Source: Mayamaea pseudoterrestris (Eukaryota > Bacillariophyta > Bacillariophyceae > Sellaphorales > Sellaphoraceae). From it: DNA of 64,000 nucleotides. The stretch spans positions 910,516 to 974,515 of the forward strand of contig BROI01000012.1 in NCBI GenBank assembly GCA_027923505.1, given 5' to 3'. A program made the position numbers and the translations under genes. Numbering within the stretch: position 1 is the first letter of the stretch; every line of letters begins with the position of its first letter. Shown piece by piece: positions 40,654 through 52,200 of this stretch. Under the pieces are notes generated by a model that saw only the letters and a program-made list of their open reading frames with translations, was not told where the DNA came from and searched no databases.

Positions 40654-42081
40654 ATGGCGAAAGACGCTCAACTATCAGGCATTATCTTGGCGCTTGCACT
40701 AGCTTTATTTTCACGCTCGGTCTTGGACATGTGCTGGAACAAGGTGAGTTTAAAATGATTTTGATTAAGGTGAAGCCGGCTTTGATGTGTGTCGCCGGTG
40801 AAATGATGTCGAATGGAACTTCTCCGATCTTCGGTGTAAGCTACCAAGCATCATGTCTCAAGAGATTCTTTTCATTCAAGGTCATATGCATGCTGCTATC
40901 GGTAGCAGTAGTGACTGCGCTGTCAGCAAGTCGCCGAGAATTTAGCAGGTTCTTTCGAGCGACGAGAAAGGAGCAACTGCAACCACAGCAATCTGCACCC
41001 ACGACGACAGATCCAAAGGATAGCGCCAGCACCAGTGATCGCCATCGGACTACTTTGACATCGAGACATTCTCGCCGCTCCTTTCTAATTCGAGCGTCGA
41101 CTGCAACAATACTCATTGCAACATCATCCATCATTTCGCAACCTTCCGTCTACGCTGCTGCTTCATCAACGAGCATTCCCTTGCCTCGTCGCCGCGAACA
41201 AACACTCAACTTTCCCTTTTACAAATTCCAGTTTGAAACAGTCGCAGACGTTCCAAAGTCCTACTTTGTCGAGCAGCGGTCCGTGTACGCGCTCGTGGAG
41301 CGCGTCATTGACGGCGACACCATTCGCGTACGACATGTTCCATTCTTTGGCTTGACTGGTCGCAAGCCGTCACCACTCACGACGCGAGGGATTGCTGATC
41401 AAACCATGTCGATTCGTATATATGGAGTGGATTGTCCAGAGATTGCCAAGAGTGGCAAGGCGGGACAGCCGTTTGCGGAAGAAGCCAAGGAATTTACGAG
41501 CAATTTGCTGCTGCATCAAATGGTCAAGATTACGTTCTTGCGACGAGACCAGTATGGCAGAGCTGTAAGCGCAGTGGAGACTGTTTCGCCATTTTGGAAG
41601 TTTGGTCTGGGCAAGAAGGATTTGAGCATGGAGCTGGCTCGAGAAGGGTTGGCGGAACTGTACACTGGTGGCGGAGCCGAGTATTTTGTAAGTGGTACAC
41701 CGATGTATAGTTACGATGATCAGGGTTGCGAAACTTAGCCAAAGATAACGCAGTCTTGACCTCACATGAATACTGCAATATTTTCGTCTGCAGGACAAGC
41801 GAATTGTTTTGGAAAAGAAGATTGCCAAAGCGCAAGCGAAGAAGACAGGCATTTGGTCGCAAGGCAAGAAACGAACAAGCGCCGCCGACTTTAAAAGGAA
41901 TCAGGATGCTGAGCCAGTGCCCTTGGCTTCTGCCAAGAATAAAAAGACAATCAACGACAAGCGCAACAACGTGTTGCACGTCTCCAATGCTCACAACCAA
42001 CGGGCGACACCGGCTGTCGCCGATAAGCGTTCGTCGAAACTAATGGACGCTGCCGTTACTGGCTTGGAGTTTGTCAGCTAA
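40654..42081 (+). CDS. thermonuclease (SNase)-family protein with Tat-like signal
   Basis: I propose exons 40654-40743, 40881-41687 and 41794-42081 (394 aa). The last intron is clear: ...G-G-A-E-Y-F|D-K-R-I-V-L-E-K-K, GTAAGT donor, CTGCAG acceptor, 106 nt. The first exon (M-A-K-D-A-Q-L-S-G-I-I-L-A-L-A-L-A, GTGAGT donor) is tentative; translation could instead begin at the Met at 40890. The SNase fold is complete: V-E-R-V-I-D-G-D-T-I-R-V, R-I-Y-G-V-D-C-P-E-I, G-Q-P-F-A-E-E-A, D-Q-Y-G-R-A-V and L-A-R-E-G-L-A-E-L-Y. It has the catalytic Asp, Arg and Glu positions expected for Ca2+-dependent nucleases. Before the domain lies S-R-R-S-F-L-I-R, a hydrophobic stretch and V-Y-A-A, as in twin-arginine signals, with another hydrophobic segment further upstream. 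Plastid thylakoid targeting is therefore possible but unproven. Confidence 0.75.
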
Positions 42082-42179
42082 CATTGCTTTCGCGTTCTTT
42101 AATGCTAGTTTTGCACGCATACGTGCAACTCTCATTCTACGCTACGATAACAATTTCGGACCGTGTCGCATAATCTGCT

Positions 42180-43187
42180 TTATCTTAACTTGTCGTCATG
42201 TACTTTGTAGAATCTAGGATCAGTCGCATCCAAATTATTGTCTGCGGCCTTTGTTTGCGTAACAGAGTCGTACATCTGGTTTGGCACTTGACTCAGAGTC
42301 GCTGCCATGGCGCTCATATTGGGTAAGCTTGACGAAAATGCACTACTCGCTGTCATTGCCGTGGGTAGCAACAAACTCGCCAACCCAGACGCAAACGCTG
42401 ACGCGACCGCCGATGTCACATACAGAGTGTCCGTCGATGCCAGAGGACCGAGTGTATTCTGCAGTGTTGCGCCAGCTTGGTTCCATTCTTGGATGCGTTG
42501 CTTTAAAAACGTCCACGTATCAGTGTAGTCGATGGATGTGTCTGTCAGCATGTGCAGCTCGGTTGCCATGTAGATACCTCCCAGAGCGAGCTTGGCAAAT
42601 TCATTGCCGCTTATAACTTGTTGCGTCGTGGCATCTTTGCTGTAAGCATATTGGTAAATCAATTCAACGAGTCGTTTCAGTTGCTGCTGCGTGTGCATGA
42701 CATTCTCGGGCGACGCGCCCAGCGCCATGGCCTGATGCCAGGTTTGCGACTCCATAAACTCGCGCTGGTAGCCAAGTCGCAGCTGAATGGCACGTGTCAT
42801 TCGATCCGATGATGTTTCTGACGGATCAGTGACTTGTCCTTGCAAGTCATGTTCGAGCCGGCGATGGAACGTATCCATGGCATGACAAACCAAGTCTCTT
42901 GGCGTCGCAAGGCCAGCCATGGAAAAAGAAAGGTTTGCTCGTTGTTGTCGTTGCTCCATGATAGCCTGTATGATCGCCTCCTGTGTCCATCCATGCTGAT
43001 GCACGTGATGAAGCGAGCGTTCCAATAGCTGCTGTTTCATTGCGGCCACAGATGGCGGTTTTGGCGTCGGCGATGGTCCCTCGGCGCTAGTTGACGATGA
43101 AGCCAGCCGGTTAGTGACATTTTTCGCCCTGCAATCATTAAATCTTCGCACGATGACAGCCCTGTGAATAGTATTTCTAATGGACAT
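42180..43187 (-). CDS. COQ9: ubiquinone biosynthesis protein COQ9
   Basis: 335 aa from the Met at 43187. This start gives a basic, Ser/Arg-rich mitochondrial presequence (M-S-I-R-N-T-I-H-R-A-V-I-V-R-R-F); the frame continues upstream without likeness. Family marks are H-G-W-T-Q-E-A-I, L-V-C-H-A-M-D, I-Q-L-R-L-G-Y with W-H-Q-A-M-A-L-G-A-S-P-E-N, L-V-E-L-I-Y-Q-Y-A, and near the C-terminal part L-G-G-I-Y-M-A-T-E-L-H-M-L-T-D-T-S followed by T-W-T-F-L-K-Q-R-I. COQ9 is a TetR-like lipid-binding protein that delivers substrate to the COQ7 hydroxylase in the mitochondrial CoQ synthome. The last 80 residues form an Ala/Ser-rich extension with a hydrophobic run not usual for the family. Its stop is 98 bp from that of the convergent nuclease gene. 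Confidence 0.85.
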   Translation of the reverse strand: MSIRNTIHRAVIVRRFNDCRAKNVTNRLASSSTSAEGPSPTPKPPSVAAMKQQLLERSLHHVHQHGWTQEAIIQAIMEQRQQRANLSFSMAGLATPRDLVCHAMDTFHRRLEHDLQGQVTDPSETSSDRMTRAIQLRLGYQREFMESQTWHQAMALGASPENVMHTQQQLKRLVELIYQYAYSKDATTQQVISGNEFAKLALGGIYMATELHMLTDTSIDYTDTWTFLKQRIQEWNQAGATLQNTLGPLASTDTLYVTSAVASAFASGLASLLLPTAMTASSAFSSSLPNMSAMAATLSQVPNQMYDSVTQTKAADNNLDATDPRFYKVHDDKLR

Positions 43188-44239
43188 GCTGGGAGATGGC
43201 GAAGGGCGAAGGAACTGTGAGGCGGTCATCAGTTGTTGTATCCCTAGTATCAGGTGCATGAAAGAGCGAAAACACCAATAGAGCAAACGTTTGTAAACAT
43301 GCATTGCAATCATCGCTGGCGATGCTGGCGACAAACAATCGGACTATCATTGTTTGGTAGTCGCTCTCTCGCTTCACCAGATTCTCAGCTCGGCGCAGAA
43401 CGTGCATTTGCCAACGTACTTGTAATTCGCGCCAACAAAAAGAAAAAATATGCAAACAAAAGACTTTGCTCTGTCACTGTCTTTGCTAGAGATCGATTCT
43501 TTTATTTGCAGCCAGAAAAGCGGATCCGAAGGATAATACAGTCGTTGTATTGCACGCAACAAACAATGGTGAGAAAAGAAAAGCATCCGTCGCGAAACGA
43601 AAGAGACGCACCGGTATTAGTAGTCAAATCACATTTCAGTCGCGCTTGCGAAAACCTTTTCTTCGCAGAGAAGCTTGTAGTGAAATACTATATCCCATTA
43701 TTGTGGTAGGATCTATCCGAACATGCTTCACGACATTAATTGAGGCTCTGCCATTGCGACATGGATGACTTGCTTTTCGCGTGCGTCTGCGCAATGACCG
43801 TTGACCTCTGCGACATCTGCTACTTTGCACGAAGCATTAAGTCGTTTGCAAGTGTGATGAAGTCAGTTACTGTACCTTGAATCCGTAAAGCTACAATTGT
43901 ACAATGGTACATAGTGTTTGCGCGCGCGAAGCGCGCGAATTCCACTGCTTTCTTTCAAAATCATTGATCCTACCACCTCCCCGCTCCGCGAATGTGTTTC
44001 CCATCCAAAGAGTTAAGTACAATCAATAAAGAATCAGTTTACAAGCCCCAACTTTGCAAGCCCTGCATTTGGATTAGCAGGGATTCAGATGAAATGGCAA
44101 GTCTCCAGTCTGCAGGCTGAGAATTGCAAATCCACAATCTTTACAGTCACTGACAGCCAAGAGCCATTGTTTAATAGACAGTGCTAAACGTGATTTCTAT
44201 TAGAAACTAACACAGTATCCATTGTACCAAGATAATACC
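43188..44239. other. non-genic stretch between COQ9 and the satellite block
   Basis: About 1 kb with no convincing gene. A plus-strand frame around 43550-43768 is basic (K-R-K-A-S-V-A-K-R-K-R-R) but has no family likeness. A GC-rich hairpin sits at 43921-43937. From about 44040 the sequence begins to look like decayed satellite C. Confidence 0.4.
43921..43937. other. GC-rich perfect hairpin
   Basis: Arms CGCGCGC and GCGCGCG with a GAA loop, in an otherwise AT-leaning spacer. No adjacent T-run or gene end explains it. Confidence 0.4.
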
Positions 44240-44364
44240 ATTTGCATGTCACAGCATCTGCAGACTTAGACTGGTGACAAGTTATCACCAATCACATTGC
44301 AGTCTACTGAGACACCAACCAGGCATACCATCTTGTAAGGCAGACTGGATAATGATTTTGAATT
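44240..44364 (+). repeat. satellite C, single flanking copy (left edge)
   Basis: This segment matches the right-edge array, sharing GACTGGTGACAAG, ATCACCAATCACATTGCAG and CTACTGAGACACCAACCAGG. The dyad GGTGACAA-G-TTATCACC is centred on 44281, with one mismatch. It marks the left border of the compound satellite. Confidence 0.75.
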
Positions 44365-47300
44365 ATTGACAAAGTTAAAGGTTAAGATGTTCCAAATTGG
44401 AAGCCAGTCAACCAGTGGTTATGCAAAAATATAGCAAGCAGGGTCCTCCAAGTGGTTCGACCAGGTCAAAGTTTCAGATGGGATTATTATAGTGATGCAA
44501 CCTGGCCAGCAAGAATCTGAACCTGCTACTGCAATCCGCAGAAGGTGCTTGACAAGGTCCAACGCTTAAAATATTGAAAACAGCAGCTTTTCTGGCAGTG
44601 GCTGTGGTGTGACTGAGACTGAAACAAGTTGGGTATTCCATTTGCCTAACACAGCAAAGTTTCAGTTGGTAATTATGTAATGATCCAACCTTGCTAGCAT
44701 GATTCTGAGCATGCCATGGCAATCAGGATAAGATGTGTGACAAAGTAAAAGGTTGCAATGTTCCAAATTGGAAGCCAGTCAGCCAGTGGTTATGCACAAA
44801 TATAGCAAGCAGGGTCATCCAAGTGGTTCCACCAGGTCAAAGTTTCAGATGGGATTTGTATAGTGATGCAACCTGGCCAGCAAGAATCTGAACCTGCTAC
44901 TGCAATCCGCAGAAGGTGCTTGACAAGGTCCAAGGCTTGGTATATTGAAAACAGCAGCTATTCTGGCAGTGGCTGGGGTGTGACTGAGACTGAAACAAGT
45001 TGGGTGTTCCATGTGCCAAACACAGCAAAGTTTCAGTTGGTAATTATGTAATGATCCAACCTTGCTAGCATGATTCTGAGCATGCCATGGCAATCAGGAT
45101 AAGATGTTTGACAAAGTCAAAGGTTGCAATGTTCCAAATTGGAAGCCAGTCAGCCAGTGGTTATGCACAAATATAGCAAGCAGGGTCATCCAAGTGGTTC
45201 CACCAGGTCAAAGTTTCAGATGGGATTTGTATAGTGATGCAACCTGGCCAGCAAGAATCTGAACCTGCTACTGCAATCCGCAGAAGGTGCTTGACAAGGT
45301 CCAAGGCTTGGAATATTGAAAACAGCAGCTATTCTGGCAGTGGCTGTGGTGTGACTGAGACTGAAACAAGTAGGGTGTTCCATGTGCCAAACACAGCAAA
45401 GTTGCAGTTGGCATTTACGTGATGATCCAACCTTGCTAGCATGATCCTGAGCATGCCATGGCAATCAGGATAAGATGTTTGACAAGTCAAAGGTTGAGAT
45501 GTTCCAATTTGGAAGCTAGTCAGCCAGTGGTTATGCGTGAATATAGCAAGTAGGTTCCTCCAAGTGGTTCCACCAGGTCAAAATTTCAGATGGGATTTGT
45601 ATAGTGATGCAACCGGGCCAGCAAGAATCTGAACCTGCTACTGCAATTTTCAGAAGGTGCTTGACAAGGTCCAAGGCTTGGAACGTTGAAAACAGCAGCA
45701 ATTCTGGCAGTGGCTGTGGTGTGACTGAGACTGAAGCAAGTTGGGTGTTCCATGTGCCAAACACAGCAAAGTTTCAGTTGGGATTTATGTGATGATCCAA
45801 CCTTGCTAAAATCATTCTGAGCATGCCATGGCAATCAGGAAAATAAGATGTTTGAAAAAGTAAAAGGTTGCAATGTTCCAATTTGGAAGCCAGTCAGCCA
45901 GTGGTTATGCGTGAATAAAGCAAGTAGGTTCCTCCAAGTGGTTCCACCAGGTCAAAGTTTCAGATGGGATTTGTATAGTGATGCAACCTGGCCAGCAAGA
46001 ATCTGAACCTGCTACTGCAATCCGCAAAAGGTGCTTGACAAGGTCCAAGGCTTGGAATATTGAAAATGGCAGCTGTTCTGGCAGTGGCTGTTGTGTGACT
46101 GAGACTGAAACAAGTTGGGTGTTCCATGTGCCAAACGCAGCAAAGTTTCAGTTGGGATTTATGTGATGATCCGACCTTGCTAACAAGATTCTGAGCATGC
46201 CATGGCAATCAGGATAAGATGTTTGACAAAGTCAAAGGTTGAGATGTTCCAATATGGAAGCCAGTCAGCCAGTGGTTATGCACGAATATAGCAAGCAGGG
46301 TCCTCCAAGTGGTTCCACCAGGTCAAAGTTTCAGATGGGATTTGTATAGTGATGCAACCTGGCCACCAAGAGTCTGAACCTGCTACTGCAATCCGCAGAA
46401 GGTGCTTGACAAGGTCAAAGGCTTGGAACATTGAAAACAGCAGCTTTTCTGGCAGTGGCTGTGATGTGACTGAGACTCAAACAAGTAGGGTGTTCCATGT
46501 GCCAAACACAGCAAAGTTTCAGTTGGGATTTATGTAATGATCCAACCTTGCTAGCATGATTCTGAGCATGCCATGGCAATCAGGATAAGATGTTTGACAA
46601 AGTCAAAGGTTGAGATGTTCCAATTTGGAAGCTAGTCAGCCAGTGGTTATGCGTGAATATAGCAAATAGGTTCCTCCAAGTAGTTTCACCACATCAATGT
46701 TTCAGATGGTATTTGTATAGTGATGCAACCTGGCCACCAAGAGTCTGAACCTGCTACTGCAATCCGCAGAAGGTGCTTGACAAGGTCAAAGGCTTGGAAC
46801 ATTGAAAACAGCAGCTTTTCTGGCAGTGGCTGTGGTGTGACTGAGACTGAAACAAGTTAGGTGTTCCATTTGCCTAACACAGCAAAGTTTCAGTTGGGAT
46901 TTATGGAATGATCCAACCTTGCTAGCATGATTCTGAGCATGCCATGGCAATCAGGATAAGATGTTTGAAAAAGTCAAAGGTTGCAATGTTCCAAATTGGA
47001 AGCCAGTCAGCCAGTGGTTATGCAAGAATATAGCAAGCAGGGTCCTCCAAGTAATTCCACCAGATCAAAGTTTCAGATGGGATTTGTATAGTGATGCAGC
47101 CTGGCCAGCAAGAATCTGAACCTGCTACTGCAATCCGCAGAAGGTGCTTGACAAGGTCCAAGGCTTGGAACTTTGAAAACATCAGCTATTCAGGCAGTGG
47201 CTGGGGTGTGACTGAGACTGAAACAAGTTGGGTGTTCCATGTGCCAAACAGCAAAGTTGCAGTTGGGATTTATGTGATGATCCAACCTTGCTAGCATGAT

Positions 47301-48462
47301 TCTGAGCATGCCATGGCAATCAGGATAGGATGTTTGACAAAGTCAAAGGTTGAGATGTTCCAATATGGAAGCCCGTCAGCCAGTGGTTTTGCGTGAAAAT
47401 AGCAAGTAGGGTCCTCCAAGTTATTTCACCACCTCAAAGATTCAGATGGGATTTGTATAGTGATGCCACCTGGCCAGCAAGAATCTGAACCTGCTACTGC
47501 AATTGGCAGAAGATGCTTGACAAGATCAAAGGCTTGGAACTTCGAAAACAGCAGCTATTCTGGCAGTGGCTGTGGTGTGACTGAGACTGAAACAAGTTGG
47601 GTGTTCCATGTGCCAAACACAGCAAAGTTGCAGTTGGGATTTATGTAATGATCCGACCTTGCTAGCATGATTCTGAGCATGCCATGGCAATCAGGAGAAG
47701 ATATGGAAGCCAGTCAGCCAGTGGTTATGTGTGAATAAAGCAAGTAGGTTCCTCCAAGTGGTTCCACCAGGTCAAAGTTTCAGATGGGATTTGTATAGTG
47801 ATGCAACCTGGCCAGCAAGAATCTGAACCTGCTACTGCAATCCGCAGAAGGTGCTTGACAAGGGCAAAGGCTTGGAACCTTAAAAACAGCAGCTTTTCTG
47901 TTAGTGGCTGTGGTGTGACTGAGACTGAAACAAGGTGGGTGTTCCATGTGCCAAACACAACAAAGTTTCAGTTGGTAATAATGTAATGATGCAACCTTGC
48001 TAGCATGATTCTGAGCATGCCATGGCAATCAGAATAAGATGTTTGACAAAGTCAAAGGTTGAGATGTTCCAATATGAAAGCCAGTCAGCCAGTGGTTATG
48101 CGTGAATAAAGCAAGTAGGTTCCTCCAAGTGGTTTTACCAGGTCAAAGTTTCAGATTTGTATAGTGATGCAACCTGGCCAGCAAGAATCTGAACCTGCTA
48201 CTGCAATCCACAGAAGGTGCTTGACAAGGTCCAAGGCTTGGAACTTTGAAAACAGAAGCAATTCTGGCAGTGGCTGTGGTGTGACTGAGACTGAAACAAG
48301 TAGGGTGTTCCATGAGCCAAACACCGCAAAGTTTTTGTTGGGATTTATGTGATGATCCAACCATGCTAGCATGATTCTGAGCATGCCATGGCAATCAGGA
48401 TAAGATGTTTGACAAAGTCAAAGGTTGCAATGTTCCAATTTGGGGCCATGGCAATCAGGATA
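44365..48462 (+). repeat. satellite A, block 1: about 11 tandem units of 371 bp
   Basis: Units repeat head to tail with GTGATGCAACCTGGCC-type anchors at about 44493, 44863, 45234, 45604, 45978, 46349, 46720, 47091, 47460, 47798 and 48164. One unit is shortened to 338 bp by a deletion at 47695-47700. Each unit consists of two related halves of about 185 bp, for example AAGTTTCAGATGGGATTTG against AAGTTTCAGTTGGGATTTA, and GCTTGACAAGGTCCAAGG against GTTTGACAAAGTCAAAGG. Short frames open on both strands in every unit, but they are repeated copies of satellite sequence and not credible genes. Confidence 0.92.
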
Positions 48463-51400
48463 GGTGCGACTGACCAACTTATGGTCCATCATTGACAACA
48501 AACATGATTTGAAAGAAATTGGAGGGCTCAGTGGGCAATGCTGTGCGCAGTCTCAGGGCGTGGTGATGGCTTCCACACCCAAATAGACAAGTCTATGAGT
48601 CCCTTTCATCATTCAAGTCCATATTGATTGTATTATGGGGTCTGCAGACCATTTTGGAAGTCTCACTTGCCACTTGACGTGCACCGCTAGCAGATCCGAC
48701 AAGTTGTTGGATCTGCCCAGTCTCACCATGGCATACGTGGTGATGGATGCTGAGGTGCAACTGACCAACTTATGGCCCATCATTGACAACAAACATGATT
48801 TGAAAGAAATTGGAGGGCTCAGCAGGCAATGCTGATGATCCCTGCAGCCAAAATGGGAGCAGGGCTGGCACATTCAACCATTGGTTGAACATGCGGAGTC
48901 TCAGGGCATGGCGATGGCTTCCACACCCAAATGGACAAGTCTATGAGTCCCTTGTATTGTTCAAGTTCATAATGGTTGTATTATGGGGTCTGCAGGCCAT
49001 TTTGGGAGTCTCACTTGCCACATGAGGTGCACCGCTAGCAGATCCAACAAGTTGTTGGATCTGCTCTGTCTCACCGTGGCATACATGGTGATGGATGCTG
49101 AGGTGCAACCAACCAACTTATGGCCCATCATTGACAACAAACATGATTTGAAATAAATTGGAGGGCTTAACTGGCAATGCTGATGATCCCTGCAGCCAAA
49201 ATGGGAGCAGGGCTGGCACATTCAACCATTGGTTGAACATGCGGAGTCTCAGGGCATGGCGATGGCTTCCACACCCAAATGGACAAGTCTATGAGTCCCT
49301 TGTATTGTTCAAGTTCATATTGGTTGTATTATGGGGTCTGCAGGCCATTTTGGGAGTCTCACTTGCCACATGAGGTGCACCGCTAGCAGATCCAACAAGT
49401 TGTTGGATCTGCTCTGTCTCACCGTGGCATACATGGTGATGGATGCTGAGGTGCAACTGACCAACTTATGGCCCATCATTGACAACAAACATGATTTGAA
49501 ATAAATTGGAGGGCTTAACGGGCAATGCTGATGATCCCTGCAGACAAAATGGGAGCAGGGCTGTGTTGATATGGTGATTCAGTCGACGGTCAACTGAAGG
49601 GCTCGGTGGTTACTACTTGCAAGTAACTAGAAAACAAAGAAGGAATGCTTTGTTTGGTAACTGTGAGTGTTTATTGTTACTGCTAAAATGTACTGCCTTT
49701 GCAGGCCGAGCATCGCCGAGGTGCAGGCTTGCTTGGGCCCTGTTAAGTGTGATAGACAGTGAACTTGCCATCTTTTGGGTAATTAGGGTGCTTTGACCTT
49801 TGTAGCCATTATTAACTGGTGATAGAACAAATAGTTAGAGAGTAGGTCAGTTGGATGCTTCGCCATCCCCTTGCCAATGGCGAGGCCTGCCTCGCCATTG
49901 TCATCCTGTGGCGAGGCTGGTTTGAGGTGACCGAACCGAATCCCGCCTGATCCGTCGATGTTGCATGGACATCCGCCTATGTCGCATAGACATCCAACAG
50001 GCTGGCACATTCAACCATTGGTTGAATGTGCAGAGTCTCAGGGCATAGTGATGGCTTCCACGCCCAAATGGACAAGTCTATGAGTCCCATTCATTCTTCA
50101 ACTCCATATTGATTGTATTATGGGGCCTGCAGACCATTTTGGAAGTCTCACTTGCCACTTGAGGTGCACCGCTAGCAGATCCAACATGTTGTTGGATCTG
50201 CTCAGTCTCACTGGGGAGTACATGGTGATGGATGCTGAGGTGCAACTGACCAACTTATGGCCCATCATTGAAAACAAACATGATTTGAAATAAATTGGAG
50301 GGCTCAGCGGGCAATGCTGATGATCCCTGCAGCCAAAAAGGGAGCAGGGCTGGCACGTTCAACCATTGGTTGAATGTGCGCAGCCTCAGGGCAAAGTGAT
50401 GGCTTCAACTCCCAAATGGACAAGTCTATGAGTCCCAATTATTGCTCAAGTCCTAATTGGTTGTATTATGGGGGCCTGCAGGCCATTTTGGAAGTCTCAT
50501 TTGCCACTTGAGGTGCACCGCTAGCAGATCCAACAAGTTGTTGGATCTGATCAGTTTCACCGTGGCATCTATGGTGATGAATGCTGAAATGCAGCTGACC
50601 AACTTATGGCCCATCATTGACAACACACATGATTTGAAAGAAATTGGAGGGCTCAGCTGGCAATGCTGATGATCCCTGCAGCCAAAAAGGGAGCATTGGT
50701 TGAATGTGCGCAGTCTCAGGGCATGGTGATGGCTTCCACACCCAAATGGAAAGGTATATGAGTCCCATTCATTGTTCAAGTCCATATTGATTGTATTATG
50801 GGGTCTGTAGGCCATTTTGGAAGTCTCAGTTGCCATTTGAGGTTCACCGCTAGCAGATCCAACAAGTTCTTGGATCTGCTCTGTCTCACCGTGGCATACA
50901 TGGTGATGGATGCTGAGGTGCAACTGACCAAATTTTGGCCCAGCATTGACAACAAACGTGATTTGAAAGAAATGGGAGGGCTCAGCGGGCAATGGTGATG
51001 ATCCCTGCAGCCAAAATGGTAGCATGGCTGGCACATTCAACAAATGGTTGAATGTGCGGAGTCTCAGGGCATAGTGATGGCTTCCATGCCCAAATGGACA
51101 AGTCTATGAGTCCCAATTATTGCTCAAGTCCATATCGATTGTATTATGAGGTCTGCAGGCCATTTTGGAAGTCTCACTTGCCACTTGAGGTGCACCACTA
51201 GCAGATCCAACAAGTTGTTGGATCTGCTCAATCTCACTGGGGAGTACTTGGTGATGGATGCTGAGGTGCAACTGACCAACTTATGGCCCATCATTGACAA
51301 CAAACATGATTTGAAAAGAATAGGAGGGCTCAGTGGGCAATGCTGATGATTCCTGCAGCCAAAAAGGAAGCAGGGCTGGCACATTCAACCATTGGTTGAA

Positions 51401-52200
51401 TGTGCGGAGTCTCAAGGCATGGTGATGGCTTCCACACCCAAATGAACAAGTCTATGAGTCCCATTCATTGTTCAAGTCCATATTGATTGTATTATGGGGT
51501 CTGTAGGCCATTTTGGAAGTCTCAGTTGCCATTTGAGGTTCACCGCTAGCAGATCCAACAAGTTCTTGGATCTGCTCTGTTTCACCGTGGCATACATGGT
51601 GATGGATGCTGAGGTGCAACTGACCAAATTTTGGCCCAGCATTGACAACAAATATGATTTGAAAGAAATGGGAGGGCTCAGCGGGCAATGGTGATGATCC
51701 CTGCAGCCAAAAAGGGTAGCAGGGCTGGCACATTCAACCAATGGTTGAATGTGCGGAGTCGCAGTGCATAGTGATGGCTTCCACGCCCAAATGAACAAGT
51801 CTATGAGTCCCATTCATTGATCAAGTCCATATTGGTTGTATTATGGGGTCTGCAGGCTATTTTGGAAGTCTCACTTGCCACTTGAGGTGCACCACTAGAA
51901 GATCCAACAAGTTGTTGGATCTGCTCTGTCTCACCGTGGCGTACATGGCAATGAATGCTGAGGTGCAACTGACCAACTTATGGCCCATCATGGTCAACAC
52001 ACATAAATTGAAAAGGATCAGAGGGCTCATCGGGCATTGCTGATGATCCCTGCAGCCAAAATGGGAGCAGTGCTGGCACATTCAACCATTTGTTGAATGT
52101 GCACAGTCTCAGGGCATGGTGATGGCTTCCACACCTAAATGGAGAAGTCTATGAGTCCCATTCATTGTTCAAGTCCATATTGATTGTATCATGGGGTCTG
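48463..52200 (+). repeat. satellite B: about 9.5 tandem units of 348 bp, interrupted by a solo LTR
   Basis: TTATGGGGTCTGCAG-type anchors lie at about 48632, 48980, 49328, 50118, 50465, 50795, 51143, 51491, 51840 and 52188. Spacing is 348 bp apart from one 330-bp unit and the LTR insertion. Each unit has two odd-centred dyads: arms AGCAGATCCAACAA/TTGTTGGATCTGCT around a G (51200-51228) and GCACATTCAACCA/TGGTTGAATGTGC around a T (51379-51405). They alternate every 178 and 170 bp. The two half-units are themselves distantly alike. The entry junction (48445-48465) contains a stray piece of satellite A. Confidence 0.92.
49559..50004. mobile_element. solo LTR (49564-49999) with 5-bp target-site duplication
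   Basis: A 436-bp insertion begins TGTTGATATGG and ends CATCCAACA, so it has the TG...CA termini of a long terminal repeat with a short inverted TGTTG/CAACA. It is flanked by the direct repeat GGCTG at 49559-49563 and 50000-50004; removing the insert restores an uninterrupted satellite B unit. There is no internal coding region, so this is a solo LTR left by recombination. Ty1/copia-like elements are the common LTR type in diatoms and typically make 5-bp duplications. The superfamily is inferred. Confidence 0.85.

Noticed and set aside
43254-43768. Basic plus-strand frames upstream of COQ9 as an exon of an unknown gene
   Set aside because: No family likeness, no paired splice sites that build a longer product, and three frames are about equally open.
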